The position numbers and the translations under genes are program-made. Below are positions 12,076-22,455 of a DNA stretch of 64,000 bases, one piece after another (the first letter of the stretch is position 1; the number at the start of each line of letters is the position of its first letter). Below the pieces are notes generated by a model. The model ran no database searches and was not told the DNA's origin. It was given only the letters and a program-made list of their open reading frames with translations. This DNA comes from Artemisia argyi (lineage: Eukaryota; Streptophyta; Magnoliopsida; Asterales; Asteraceae): contig CM060708.1 of assembly GCA_030686995.1 (NCBI GenBank), forward strand, positions 257,518,544 through 257,582,543, given 5' to 3'.

Positions 12076-12415
12076 CGTACTGTTCATCCAAAATAATGAC
12101 TTTTTGATGAGAAAATGCTTAGAAATAAGGTACTTTTGATCAAATAACTTCACCAATACTTAGAAAAAACCTTAACTTTATAAGATTTAGCTACCAAAAC
12201 TAGTTTTCCAATATCAAAGAAGCTATAAAACCTTAAAAAAACCTTAAAAATCACAACTTTATGCAACAACTAAGCTTCAAATCACTATATCAACCTTGAA
12301 ACTTGTCCAAGCTTCAAGATTTGAGTGAAAGAAACAAAGAAAAATGCAAAAAGATGAAGAAATGAACACTAATCCCCACGTTAACCAAAGAAATACACTT
12401 CAAACTTCTAGTAGG

Positions 12416-12427
12416 CGAATGATACCA
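12416..12427 (-). other. Sirevirus primer binding site (tRNA-Met type)
   Basis: On the minus strand TGGTATCATTCG follows the LTR end after two bases. Its first eight bases match the complement of the 3' end of initiator tRNA-Met (TGGTATCA), the usual plant copia primer. Confidence 0.75.
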
Positions 12428-12429
12428 CT

Positions 12430-12772
12430 TGTTAGGTCACCATTTAGTAAACACAAGTATGATATAAAGAGAAATGAGATGAGAAAAGAGTTTGGTTGAT
12501 TATAAGATAATAAGAAAGATAAAAGTGCAAGAGTTTCTTTAAGGTAATCTAATAACCAACAATTATAATGAGTACATAAGCTTAGTATTTATAGGAGGAG
12601 GACTAGGGCAACACTCCCTTCCTCCCTCCTTTCTTTAGACGTGGGCTTTTAAGGCCCATGGACTAGTATTCTTAAGCCTTATAACAAATACTAAGTAAGT
12701 TAAATAACTAAGCAACCTATTACAAAATGTAATGACCGAGACTTGACTAAATAATAAAAGTATGATCCAACA
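12430..12772 (-). repeat. 5' LTR of the Sirevirus (343 bp)
   Basis: On the plus strand it runs TGTTAGG...CCAACA, with the TG/CA ends expected of an LTR. One edge is set by the adjacent primer binding site. The other is set by comparison with the uninterrupted gag at 33857, which resumes at agaactaagaatcc. A minus-strand TATA box, TATAAATA, is at 12593-12586. The LTR is short for a Sirevirus. Its partner LTR is outside the window, so the edges rest on one copy. Confidence 0.8.
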
Positions 12773-13042
12773 AGAACTAAGAATCCAATTAAGAACAACA
12801 GCATTACACCTGTCCCACTGAGCTTCCAGTAAGGGACTAGCAGCATAACTAGTTCTAACACAACCACCATCAAGAAAACCCATCTTGTTTTTAATTTGCA
12901 TAGCAAGTTTAATAGCACTAGACCACACCCTATAATTCTCAACACCAGACAGTTTAATACTCACAATAGAAGCACAGTTAGAATCATTAGGATGTAAATG
13001 CAGAGGATTACTCTGATCCAAACTACTAATCATAATAGCCAT
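12773..13042 (-). pseudogene. Copia gag, N-terminal 90 codons, cut by the Sirevirus insertion
   Basis: The frame starts MAIMISSLDQSNPLHL and matches codons 1-90 of the gag at 34122-33418 almost exactly, up to VLNWILSS. There the Sirevirus LTR begins and the open frame continues by chance into LTR sequence to 12635, giving a chimeric ORF of 135 codons with no biological meaning. The rest of this gag and pol must lie beyond the Sirevirus, left of the window. Confidence 0.9.
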
Positions 13043-13747
13043 AATGAAACACTAATCAAGCAAAAAAACAAACAAAACCAAAATAGCAGAAAACAAACAG
13101 TTACAATTAACAGATAAAACACATACTAATAAACCAAGAAACCACCAAACCACAACTTCCAAGACTGCCCAAATCCTATCCTCCTTCGACCTAGACACAA
13201 TAAACCAAACAATAAAACTAATGCTACACAACTCACACCCAAGAGTAACCAAATGCCCAGCAGAGCAGACTGGGACAGACCAGAGCAGGCTTCCGTACCA
13301 ATCAATGTTGGCAGGTCAAGATGTTAGTATGTCCGTTTGCACCCACTCTTACTAAAACACAGGTCTCTTAAAGAAAGAAAAAAAAAACTTACAGTGATTA
13401 TAGCAAAACCAGCAGCGGAATAACGAGCAATTAACTCTAGAGTAATTGCCACCAAGAACCAACCCAATCGAACCACATATCCTCCAGAAACAGAAACCCC
13501 CAATAATCCAATTAGGGTTTCAACAAGAAACCACCACAATTGCAATAAATTGCAATCAATTACTACCAAACTGATCAAGAACCAAAAACCCCCAAAATCT
13601 AGGGTTTCAAGAAAAAACCCTAAACCTTCAATTGATACTATCAGCTTACAATAAAACCCAGATCCAGCAAGACTCAACACCAAGACCGTTGAATTCACTA
13701 AACCTTACCCAAGAATCAATCAATCAAAGCCTAAAGCTCTGATACCA

Positions 13748-14253
13748 TGTAAAAATGGTAACAAAACTACTAACACAGCCAATTAATCACCCAACCAACC
13801 ACCCCTTGGTGATCTTTTCTTTTATTATAACTATAAACACTGAAGACTTGTCCCTAAACAGATGCAAGCCAATACAATACAAGAAAGAAATATAAGATTG
13901 TCCTCCTAACGAGTGCAATCTTGATACAATGAACTCACACACTATCACCAAACTAAACCAAAACTAAACAACCTGTAGATCAAGATGATCTACAAAACAA
14001 TCACTGAAAGAAACCCAGAAACTATAACAATACAGCTTTGAGAGAGATGTATGACTGCATGTTTTGGTTGTGAGAGATAAAGCTCGATAATGAAACCCTA
14101 GCTCCGGATAAGAGCTTATATACACACATATTACACTTAGCACCCTACACAAACACAAACAATACAAACACAACTCAAAGTAATATTAGTTATAAAAATA
14201 TTACAAAACAACCCCTGAAGTTTCATAAGTTTGAAAGAGTATTCATTTTAACA
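13748..14253 (-). repeat. 5' LTR of the interrupted copia element (506 bp)
   Basis: Ends are TGTAAAAATGG and TTTTAACA on the plus strand. By eye it differs from the LTR at 34843-35348 at about five positions of 506. The next bases, ttatt, equal the target duplication of the copy at 29095-35348. Confidence 0.9.
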
Positions 14254-15436
14254 TTATTTCATATACGTTTGTAATCCTATTGGATTTAGAATAGAAAATC
14301 CATTTATAAGCTAAGAATTGTCTGGGAAGTGTTTGATGAGTTATCTCTTGATGTTAAAACTTAAAAATAAGAAGTTGTATGAATGCATGCTTAATTCGGT
14401 TACTTGCCTGTATATTATTTCAAACTTCACCGGTAGGTTGACTTGTAAAGATGAGTAAATTTCATGTGATATGTTCATATTTTGTCTACATCATTTAGAT
14501 ATGCTATTCAGTGATGTTTACAACCAATTATTGATATGAGTTAAAGAAAAAAAAATTAAAATAGCAAATATAGTATTATTATCAGATGCCTTTTTGTGAT
14601 TACACACGTAATCAAGTATGATTACATGTGCATTTATATCTTATAGTGATACTGATAACATAAACCTGTCAATATTGTTGAAAAAAAAGTTTACAAGGTT
14701 GATTAATAGTTGATTAAGTGCTACAAGGCAATAAATTTTGCCGATTTATGTAACTAGGTCAAACAAATGGGTCAACTGTAATAAACGGCGGTCGAACTTG
14801 CCGAAAACCTATAAATCTTGCAGGAAGTACCCAAAACTCACTGTAAACTTATTTTTATCACTTATAATAACTGTTTAAGTCTATTACAAGTTGTTTTTTA
14901 AAAAACACCTTGCCGAAAATACCTAAAACTCACCGAAAATACACAAAAGTTGCCGAAAATAACCAAAATTTGTCAGTATTGCCAATCTGATTAATCCCGC
15001 CGAGACCGATTACAAACTACAACGTGATCGACCGTCCAGCTACTGATTCGTGATTTTTGCAACCTTGCCTATCATGTAACACTCTCGTGCAGTTAGAATG
15101 AGAAGTTTCTGACGTACAAACTTAATAAAATGTTGAAAGCATCTTCTTGCTTTTCGTCTTCTTTTTAGTTTTGCACTTCCTCTTTTTGTTTAATTGCACG
15201 GAGGTAGAGAATTATAAGGCGGCAAAGTTGTATACTACTTGACACCTTCCTCATTGTGACATTTTATTATTTTTTTACGTCATGAGTTGCTTTGCCTTTA
15301 GGCAGGAGCGGCAAATTTTTGAGCAACTAATTTTTAATACAAAAATGATTTCCATTGTTTAAACAAAGAGTTATGTGGATGCCACAAATTAATTGATTGG
15401 TGGTTAAAAAAAACATAATATTTTGGTGTGTTCTTT

Positions 15437-15599
15437 TGGGTAAAAGGTTTTTACACTCGGTGAATATATTACTTTAAAAAACCTTTAAGTACATAGGATG
15501 CTGGTGAATCCCGCTTCTCGGCCTGTTACATAGGCGATAAATCTAACATAACAAAACATTACTATTTCTCTAAAAAAAAATAATGTAACTATTCGCTAT
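15437..15599 (-). mobile_element. LINE 3' end fragment (copy C)
   Basis: On the plus strand a gggtaaaagg start is followed by the segment shared by all LINE tails here: a ggtgaatatattact-like stretch, a taagtaca stretch, a hairpin region and gttacataggcg. It matches 22397-22510 in order and is therefore the 3' end of a minus-strand LINE. The same fragment recurs at 36537-36694, where it leads into LINE ORF1 remnants. Confidence 0.75.
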
Positions 15600-15620
15600 A
15601 ATACATTTGACTTAAGACCA

Positions 15621-15921
15621 TCGGAGTTTTTTTTTTCCAATTTATGGAGCTTTTGTGCACGAGTCAATAGACCCGGGTTCGAGTCCTACCCTTGTCCTAA
15701 AGTTCTCAATGGTACCATCCCTCCACCGCAAATGATCAGATTGACTGGTCAACGAGGGGCCTATTAGAGAAAATGGACAGGGTTCAAAGCCCACCTCCTA
15801 ATAAGTACAGTCACTAGGACAGATGCTCATTGCCTGGGGCCGAGTCCTTGGGGGAGGGACCGGCTGGCATCCTTAGGATGCATGAGACCAGGATGATCTC
15901 ACCGTTCTTCACCTTTTGGAG
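15621..15921. mobile_element. SINE-like retroposon with 21-bp target duplication
   Basis: A 301-bp insertion is bracketed by a perfect 21-bp direct repeat beginning aatacattt and ending taagacca (15600-15620 and 15922-15942), the long TSD typical of LINE-driven retroposition. A T-run at the left end suggests a minus-strand poly-A tail. On the plus strand GGTTCGAGTCC matches a tRNA B-box, but I find no convincing A-box, so tRNA origin and orientation stay open. It is duplicated at 36716-37016. Confidence 0.7.
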
Positions 15922-16065
15922 AATACATTTGACTTAAGACCAAACAAAAACTAACGTCTAATTTAGCCACATTTGGATAGTCTCTTACTCAATCCATAGT
16001 GTGTTGACTTATAGAAACATGATTTGACATTGCTTGATATGGAAAGATCTTTTATAAGCTTTGAC

Positions 16066-16781
16066 TGTCAGACCCTAGCGGAACCTTGGGGGTACAAGGG
16101 CGGAACCCTTGTTTTGGTTCCGCCAGATCCGCTAGTGGTCTGATGTGTTTGGCTATATATACAAAAGCCACTTGCAAGAGATCTTCTCATCACTTCTTAT
16201 TATAATTCACACATACATACATTCTCATTGCATCTAACACCTTAACATTTCATTTTCATTTGTGAGATCTTTTGTAGCAAAGAAGATCACAAGTCCATAA
16301 CCAAAAGTTACAAGGTTCAACATAAACGTTGCAAGCCTTGTTAGATTAGTATTGTGTAAACTTGTGAGGTTTATACATCCATTCATTGTGTGTTTTCAGT
16401 AAGTGATCGGTTTGTATTTTAGGCCTTAAAATACATAGTGTGACGGGAGTGGTTGTACCCTTGTAAAAGAACTCGACATCTAGCTTTGTGTCAGTAATTG
16501 TGTGTAAGTGACGTGTAAGATTTTCTTCGCCGGTTAAAGGAGCTTGTTAACTAGTGAAAGAAACTCTCGAGTTGGAGAACTCGAGGCATGGAGTAGGGAA
16601 AGGAAAAAGAGTCCTTGTAGCCGAACCACGATAAACTATCATGTTGTGGTTTGATTGTTTCTCTCTATCTTGCATATTACATATTGTCGTTTACACTATA
16701 TCTTGATTACACGAAAAGTTTTATAAAGATAACTAAGTTAAAATCGGTAAACTATTCAACCCCCCCTTCTAGTTTTCCACA
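16066..16781 (+). repeat. Solo-LTR-like block with TATA box
   Basis: Sequence running TGTCAGACCC...TTTTCCACA, with TATATATA at 16154-16161 followed by a short leader-like region and ending near a CCCCCCCTT tract. Near its start is an almost perfect inverted repeat (16069-16083 and 16128-16143) joining the ends of a short GC-rich hairpin. The flanking five bases (ttgac and gtttt) do not match, so a solo LTR is a guess. It could also be a promoter fragment of an unrecognised gene. Confidence 0.35.
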
Positions 16782-16826
16782 GTTTTGAAAGAATATTAGA
16801 TGTAATAACTAATAAGGTTTGGTGTA

Positions 16827-17388
16827 TGTAACATCCCGCCTACTCAGACCACAATATTGTCCACTTTGCCCGCAAGCTCACGGCTTTGTTTTTCTGGCCT
16901 CGTGTGAAGACTTCTCGGCAGGTCACCCAAGCTAGTACTATTCTCACATGAGCATGCTTAACTGCCAGTTCCTTGGAACTCCACCCGCAGTAGACCACAA
17001 AACGCGTTGTGTCATTGTAAGGCGAATGTTACCTTATGAACACAACATCTCTTCAAGCTACAGCCGATGTGGGATTTGCCTAGGGTGTTATAATCACCCC
17101 CTTAGGGACTCATCGTCCTCAATGAGGTTTGCCCTACCATCCCTAATGGCTCAGTAGTGACTTTGATAACATTTGTAACATCCCGCCTACTCAGACCATA
17201 ATATTGTCCGCTTTGCTCGCAGTTCCTAAGCCAGTACTACTCTCACATGAGCATGCTTAACCAGTTCCTAAGAACTCCACCCGCAGTAGACAACAAAACG
17301 CATTGAGTCATTGTAAGGCGAATGTTATCTTATGATCCCAGCATCTCTCCAGGCCACAGTCGATGTGGGATTTGTGTAGGGTGTTGCA
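16827..17388 (-). mobile_element. Cassandra-type TRIM with 5S-rRNA-like LTRs
   Basis: Two direct copies beginning TGTAACATCCCGCC (16827-17092 and 17174-17388) flank about 80 bp. The whole is bracketed by the 5-bp target duplication gtgta (16822-16826 and 17389-17393). On the minus strand the inner edge of the right copy is followed by TGTTATCAAAGTC, a decayed tRNA-Met primer site (17161-17173), and a purine run AAGGGGGTGAT precedes the left copy. The LTRs contain 5S-rRNA-like sequence. These are the hallmarks of Cassandra, a non-coding terminal-repeat retrotransposon in miniature that relies on other elements' enzymes. Confidence 0.9.
16907..16982 (-). other. 5S-rRNA-like internal promoter sequence in the left Cassandra LTR
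   Basis: Read on the minus strand, the segment contains GTTAAGCATGCTCATGTGAG followed by AGTACTAGCTTGGGTGACCT, closely matching the 3' half of plant 5S rRNA, which holds the box A, IE and box C control region for RNA polymerase III. The right LTR keeps the first part (17230-17279) but has lost the second. This is not a functional 5S gene. Confidence 0.8.
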
Positions 17389-17393
17389 GTGTA

Positions 17394-18090
17394 AGACTTG
17401 TTTTAAAAGAATATTAAATGTAGGTTTAGTGGTAGTAATGACTAGCTTCACGTCAACATGCACTTCCATTACCAAATTCATTATTAGTTAACATCAAATG
17501 CATCGAACAAACATACCCCACTTAATAAAAAAAATATACTACAAGAAACCCATATAGAAAAGGAGAGTAACTTTTGGTTGAATATTGGTTTATTTAGGCA
17601 CTCGGCTTAGCATTTTGTTCGGAATCACTTTTTCCGATTCAAAGTATATTTGCGTGAACAAATTACAAATAGGGTGGCGCTCATATTAGCGTAAGTGAAA
17701 TTGGTTACTCATCCGATTTTCGTAATGCAATTAATTCTTGTTTTGAATTTAAAAAAAAAAATCCACCTATGCTGATAGCATGCAGAAGGTACTATATGCA
17801 TGTAGACTTAATAGTTGCTCATTTGATCGATACTCGATTGTATACCTGGATTGATGAAGATAGACAGACACAAAAACATAAGGTGTGGAGCCAATATATG
17901 ATATAAAGGACGGTGACATGGCTTGTAAAAGACTTGTGGAAAAGGGTCTTATTATTGTTGATGATCATATCAAGTTCCCACTTTCTTATAAACCTACGAT
18001 GTTCTCACTTACTTTAATACCGGATGTAGTTGATTACCTATCTCCTAAGTACCTCAACATAATAAACTTTGTTTGTGGGTAAATAATTTA
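17394..18090 (+). other. Anonymous stretch with one coding-looking orphan ORF
   Basis: Mostly AT-rich sequence without recognisable elements. At 17885-18082 there is a 65-codon frame (MEPIYDIKDGDMACKRL... ending NIINFVCG) that is also open a few codons upstream of the ATG. Its composition looks coding, but I recognise no family, no partner exon and no promoter. It may be a fragment of a host gene captured or left behind by rearrangement. Confidence that it is a gene is low. Confidence 0.25.
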
Positions 18091-18937
18091 AACTAAGACA
18101 AAAAAAAAATTTTGGATAAAGGGTTACCTTTGGTAAATTTGTTACTCCAAAAAATAATTAAGCACAACGAATGTGGTGAATCCCACATTTTAGCCTAAAA
18201 TTAGGCGAGAACAAACGCATGAACTGTACTTGAAACCTAACTTATCAAAAGAATGACATGCAACACTTGTGAGACCTACTAGAAACTCAATCTAAGTTGA
18301 CTACGAAGACAAATATCAAAAGTATTTGCAAACTGCATTTGAGCATCAGTCAAACCAGGATCATCAAAGTAATCTTATCGTACGGGTATTCATCATAAGA
18401 ATCTTTCTATTGTTCATACAAGCTTGTTTGTCCCCCTTCCACTGCCACTTTTAGAAGATTTATTAATATTGGAGCTCGTAGAAGCCATAAAAGTGGCTGT
18501 CCACCTCGAGCACCTCGCTATCACTATCCTCATTAACTAGATCATCAACCTTTTTAGAAACCACAACAAAAAAAAACTAGGAAGCATTGATTTACAAGGT
18601 TCTAGCGGCTTCACATCATCACCCGCTAACACAAGCTTCCCATCAAGCATCTGACTTTCCCAGTTGATTAATCCTTGCAACCAAAGGTGTAGTACTTGTA
18701 CTACTAGATGCCAAACCAGCCACATATTGGACAACTTTCTTACCTTGAATTTGACGACCCCCCCCCCCCAATTGATCCAAACTTTTCATCTTTCTCAATC
18801 GAATTAAGCACATCAAAATGATTAGCTGAGCTCGTCTCTACTTCAAAATTCTTTTTTGTACCACTTGAACTAGCACCATTCTTATTAGAGACGACTCGGT
18901 AAACTTGTTCCTAAGGTTTAAACTGGAACTTATATCT

Positions 18938-20464
18938 TTTTGGGTAAAGGGGAGTAATCCTGCACCCTGGTAAAATATTATTAACCAAACGTTTATAGTA
19001 CAAAGGGCGAGGGTGATTCCTTCGCCTCAGTCCCTTAGGACACTTATAGACACTTATATAAACGTGACAAACCACGCTTATAACAAACATTGAACACAAA
19101 CTACAACGACTATATATATATAAAATAAAATGCAATTCAAGTAGACAAATCCTTGAATCTTCAAATCGTCATAGTAGTTCAAACTTCCCAGCTTCAACCA
19201 ATTGCGTCTTCTATTAGTATTATGCAAAATGCATAATCTAATAACCTACTAAGAGTGACATCCGTAGCAAATCGACTTTGAAGCATAAACATGATCTAAT
19301 CGACCCAACCTTCCGGCATATCCAAACTTGAACCAATGATCAAGTCACAATGCCACCACCAAACTAAAACATAGGGATTAATATCCCTAACTTCCACAAT
19401 GTACTCATCAACCCATTAATATTATAGTGCTGCCCAGAAATAACGGATCAATAAGTACTAATTGAAACACTTACCCATGCTACACATGAACATCAAGTCG
19501 ACAAGACACCAACAGCAGCAAGGTATAGCGTTACAGAACCAATCAAACCAGCTTTGACGCATCACCATAGCAACAAAAAACTTGCATGGCAACAACGACA
19601 AAGCATGACATCCATAGGGTTAAACGAACCTGCAACTTACAAACGAAACCAATAGTTTCCACAAACCCTACCATAAAAATACTACTCCAGCCATGTTTCA
19701 CAGCAGCAAAACATAAAAGTAGCAATACGTCCCATAAAGAATTAGGATTTATGAACAACATCAAATGTACTAACGTGTTAATAGTCATATCAGCAGTAAA
19801 CCATAACCTCCAAACACGATTACCAACCTGCATCCAGTAGACGAAAACTAGGGTTTAACAAACCTTAACTTGCAATACCACCTCAATCACAATCCGCCCA
19901 GCAAGACCAAAACAGATGCATCGAGGATACAGTAACCAAAATAGGGTTTCCGAAACCCTAAATTCCAAATCGACCAACCACAAAACACCAACTCTCTCTC
20001 TCCACACCCACGATCAAACAACACAAATCCCAACGGGAACATACCAGATGCAAACCCCAAAATAGGGATTACATGCAAATCAATAGTACCGGAACCCTAA
20101 AAGGGTTTCGATTAAGCATCAAGCGAACGAGCAGTAGCACTCAACAAACCAAAACACTGATCGTATAAGATAAAGAATTAGATCAATGAATCGACCTAAA
20201 GAATTAAGGGAATCATTATGCGATCAGGCAACAAACCAAGGGGCGAATTAAAACCCTAAAAAAATTTAGGGTTAAAATCACCACATAAGAGGGACGATTT
20301 CAGAAAAAAGACACACCTCTATCAAGGAATCAACAACCCATCAAAACCGATTGCATATCATTCAAATAAGAATGATAGAGAGGCGGGATTGATGGTTGTT
20401 TTCTGGCCGGAATAGAAGGGATAAAGGTGGCTGAAAATCGCCCCTAGAGAGAGAAAAGTTTAGG
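18938..20464 (-). mobile_element. Non-coding LINE-like element nested in the LINE ORF1
   Basis: A 1527-bp insertion is bracketed by a perfect 16-bp direct repeat, actggaacttatatct (18922-18937 and 20465-20480). Its left end on the plus strand is tttttgggtaaagg followed by the LINE-tail segment, including a variant of the shared 3' hairpin (18996-19027). Its right end on the minus strand starts CCTAAACTTTTCTCTC. The interior has no frame I can support. It therefore looks like a non-autonomous element using the 3' end of the resident LINE family. Confidence 0.75.
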
Positions 20465-20916
20465 ACTGGAACTTATATCTCACATTAATAACATGAGAAG
20501 TCTTTCTAGGAGGCTGTTTGAAACCATCATTCTTTGGTTTTTCAACAACCCATCTTGGACATAGCATATCTTCTTGCCCAAATATCGCACATACACCACA
20601 TCTAGGTGGTTCCCGTTCATACTTCACCCTCACCGTGTGAAGCCTCTCCATCATCTTCCACATTAGGAATAGCAATAACCGTCTCCTTCTTTAACTTCCG
20701 ATCAACCCTAATATCAATCGATGCACGAGCATAATCTATACGACCCCATGATTGAAGACACATGGAACTCGTATACGAATCAAGCATAATCGGGTTACCA
20801 AGCTTAGTATCAATCGCACTTAATCCATTTGTAGTAAACGCCAGAATGGGAATATCGTAGAAGTTTACCCAAATGGGAACAAAATTCATATCATACTTAA
20901 GTAAATTAGCATTAGG

Positions 20917-21173
20917 TAGGGGTGAGCAAAACCGACCAAGAACCGAACCGACCCGACAAAACCAGCAAAACCGAACCGAGTAACTTCCGTTCGGTTCTCG
21001 GTTTAGGTTTTACAGATTTTTGGTTTTCGGTTCAGGTCAAAAATCGAGAAAAACCGAGCCGAACCGACCGAAGTGAATCGAAACCGAACCGAGTAATAGA
21101 TTTTGGTTTTCAGTTTTTGGGTCGGGTCGATTTTTGTCGGGTTGGGTCTGGTTTGACCCGATGCTCACCCCTA
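20917..21173. mobile_element. hAT-type MITE with TAGGGGTGAGCA termini
   Basis: The 257-bp element has perfect 12-bp terminal inverted repeats TAGGGGTGAGCA and TGCTCACCCCTA and an 8-bp target duplication gcattagg (20909-20916 and 21174-21181), both diagnostic of non-autonomous hAT transposons. The arms are built of aaccgaaccga / tcggttcgg-type short repeats, so the interior can fold back. It sits inside the decayed LINE ORF1. Confidence 0.88.
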
Positions 21174-21540
21174 GCATTAGGCGTCCATTTCTTCATGATA
21201 ATAGATGTAGATCGAATAAACCATGGACCATTCTCCAATACCCCGTTCACCCTCAATAGAAGCAAACTTGAAGAAAAAGAAGACTTTTGAATCCAGGTTC
21301 AACACCTGAGTTCACGATTTCCACATTACCAGAACCCTCCTTAACACATCCAGGTTCAACAATAGTGCCTCGCCTAGGTTTAAGAGGCTTACCATCCGCC
21401 CCCAACAGTTTTCCATCAGTGTTATGAACCTCAGAGACCAAATTACTTAACTTTAGTAAGTTAACATTCGTATCAGCACTCCTAGTATTCGCATTCGTAC
21501 TGTTAACAGGTACTACTATATTTTTCTTCTTTTTCCCCCT

Positions 21541-22387
21541 CTCCCTCCCGAATCCAAGAAACCATTAATCATACTCAAACCATTCACAAAACAATCCAAA
21601 ATACCAGAAGCACAAGTAGCGTCATGCTTCAACTACGCAGAATAAACGCTAAAAAAATAGAATAATGATATGTGATGAATGCGTCCAAGAATAGTGGAAT
21701 AATTAAACAAATAAAGAATCATATGTAAACCCTAACCGAAACTGGCAAAAATAAACCTAGAATCGTTAAATTTTTTATCGGAATCAATCCATGACATAAA
21801 CAAAATCAACAATGACATAAACCAGTTATTGAATCGTTAAAGCAAGGGATTAATGAACGAAAAAAAAATAAAAAAAATAAAAAAAAAATAAAAAAAAAAA
21901 CGATTTAGGGGTAATAGAGAGATGGGAGTCGCCAGTTTTCAATTGAAGGTAATATTTAACTACGTAAGATAATTATTGTTTTCATACAAGATGTGAGCTG
22001 CCACATCAACATTCTGATAGGCTGCATAGTCAAATTAACTTAGAATTGGAACTGAATGTTGCCATGAATTAAATGTCTATTTAACTTGATGTTTTTTTCA
22101 AGCCTTTAAGGTTTATGGAATTAGCCCTCTTTATAATGTCAAAGGTTTACGGAATTAAACGTTGCAGAGTATTTGATGCATGCATTTAATTGGCTTCTTT
22201 TTTCTCCAGATTATCGTAGTTGCATCATCTTTTGTAGGCGAAAATGAGGAGTGCATTATTCTGGGGCCGGGTAGTTTTTTGGTTGATTCGCAACTTGATG
22301 AGAACATAGGAGTAACAAGATGAAGTTTAAACTAGTTTTATTGTTCTATTGTTCTCTATGTTTCTTGTTATCTTTATTAATTGGTTG
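21541..22387. other. Stretch without a gene
   Basis: AT-rich sequence with an A-rich (A)nT array at 21860-21900 and no supportable ORF or element. The last 15 bases (22373-22387, tttattaattggttg) are the left target duplication of the LINE that follows. Confidence 0.6.
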
Positions 22388-22455
22388 TTTTTTTTTTGGG
22401 TAAAAGGTCAACGACCCGGTAAATATATTACTCCAAAAAACATTTAAGTACAACG

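Larger units (their letters stand above)
1..12772 (-). mobile_element. Sirevirus-type Ty1/copia retrotransposon, 3' end outside window
   Basis: Reading on the minus strand, the order is 5' LTR (12772-12430), tRNA-Met-type primer binding site, leader with a palindrome array, gag, pol in PR-IN-RT-RH order, a second palindrome array, and a third ORF that runs off the left edge. The oversized gag with coiled coils, the extra ORF after pol and the multiplied palindromes and polypurine tracts are features known from the Sirevirus branch. The gag and pol reading frames are long and unbroken, so the insertion looks young. It lies inside the gag of a second copia element, whose uninterrupted counterpart is at 33857. 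The right-hand target duplication is probably agaac (12773-12777). The 3' LTR must lie left of position 1. Confidence 0.9.
12773..14253 (-). mobile_element. 5' part of an interrupted copia element (same family as 29095-35348)
   Basis: It contains a 5' LTR (13748-14253), the primer binding site GCTCTGATACCA on the plus strand (13736-13747), a 700-bp leader and the start of gag. It matches 33857-35348 base for base except for scattered substitutions and one 15-bp indel in the leader near 13440. Its right flank, ttatttcatatacg, equals that of the other copy, so both descend from one insertion event followed by duplication of the locus. Confidence 0.9.
12773..15971. repeat. Segmental duplication, copy 1 (direct, 21 kb from copy 2)
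   Basis: This 3.2-kb interval matches 33857-37066 in the same orientation: copia gag start, leader, LTR, about 1.15 kb of anonymous flank, a LINE tail and a SINE-like retroposon. Differences are few by eye, including one 15-bp indel in the leader. Similarity stops after ctaatttagccaca (about 15971). The left limit visible here is the Sirevirus insertion, so the duplication may extend further left outside the window. The 14254-15436 part has no coding potential I can support; it contains a run of tgccgaaaat-type short repeats at 14790-14970. Confidence 0.9.
18106..21540 (-). pseudogene. Decayed LINE with ORF1 remnant, split by nested insertions
   Basis: Minus-strand remnants of LINE ORF1 lie on both sides of a 1.5-kb insertion. 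The upstream part (21300-20465) has a DUF4283-like region (FFFFKF, WVNFYDIPILAF, CLQSWGRIDYARASIDI) and a zinc-knuckle remnant (CGVCAIFGQEDMLCP, histidine lost). It joins in frame across the insertion to RYKFQFKP and NHFDVLN at 18937-18800, matching the order in the intact ORF1 at 22574-24517. The C-terminus (DDPGLTDAQMQF region, about 18300-18370) and the LINE 3' tail (18106-18230) follow. A hAT-type MITE also interrupts it at 20917. Several frameshifts and stops are present, and no reverse transcriptase ORF is seen. Confidence 0.75.

Noticed and set aside
12635..13042. A 135-codon ORF as a complete gene
   Set aside because: It is a chimera of copia gag codons 1-90 and the first bases of the Sirevirus LTR.
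13324..13698. 124-codon ORF in the copia leader (also at 34526-34792)
   Set aside because: It lies in the untranslated leader, is shortened in the duplicate by a 15-bp indel that breaks the frame, and resembles no protein.
15621..15921. tRNA gene at the GGTTCGAGTCC box
   Set aside because: No A-box at the right distance and the unit is bracketed by a long target duplication, so it is a retroposon.
16907..17279. Functional 5S rRNA genes
   Set aside because: Only the 3' half of 5S is present, with substitutions, and it sits inside LTRs of a Cassandra element.
19543..20078. Overlapping ORFs on both strands in the nested element
   Set aside because: Short, hydrophobic or low-complexity, no recognisable domain; both strands open by chance.
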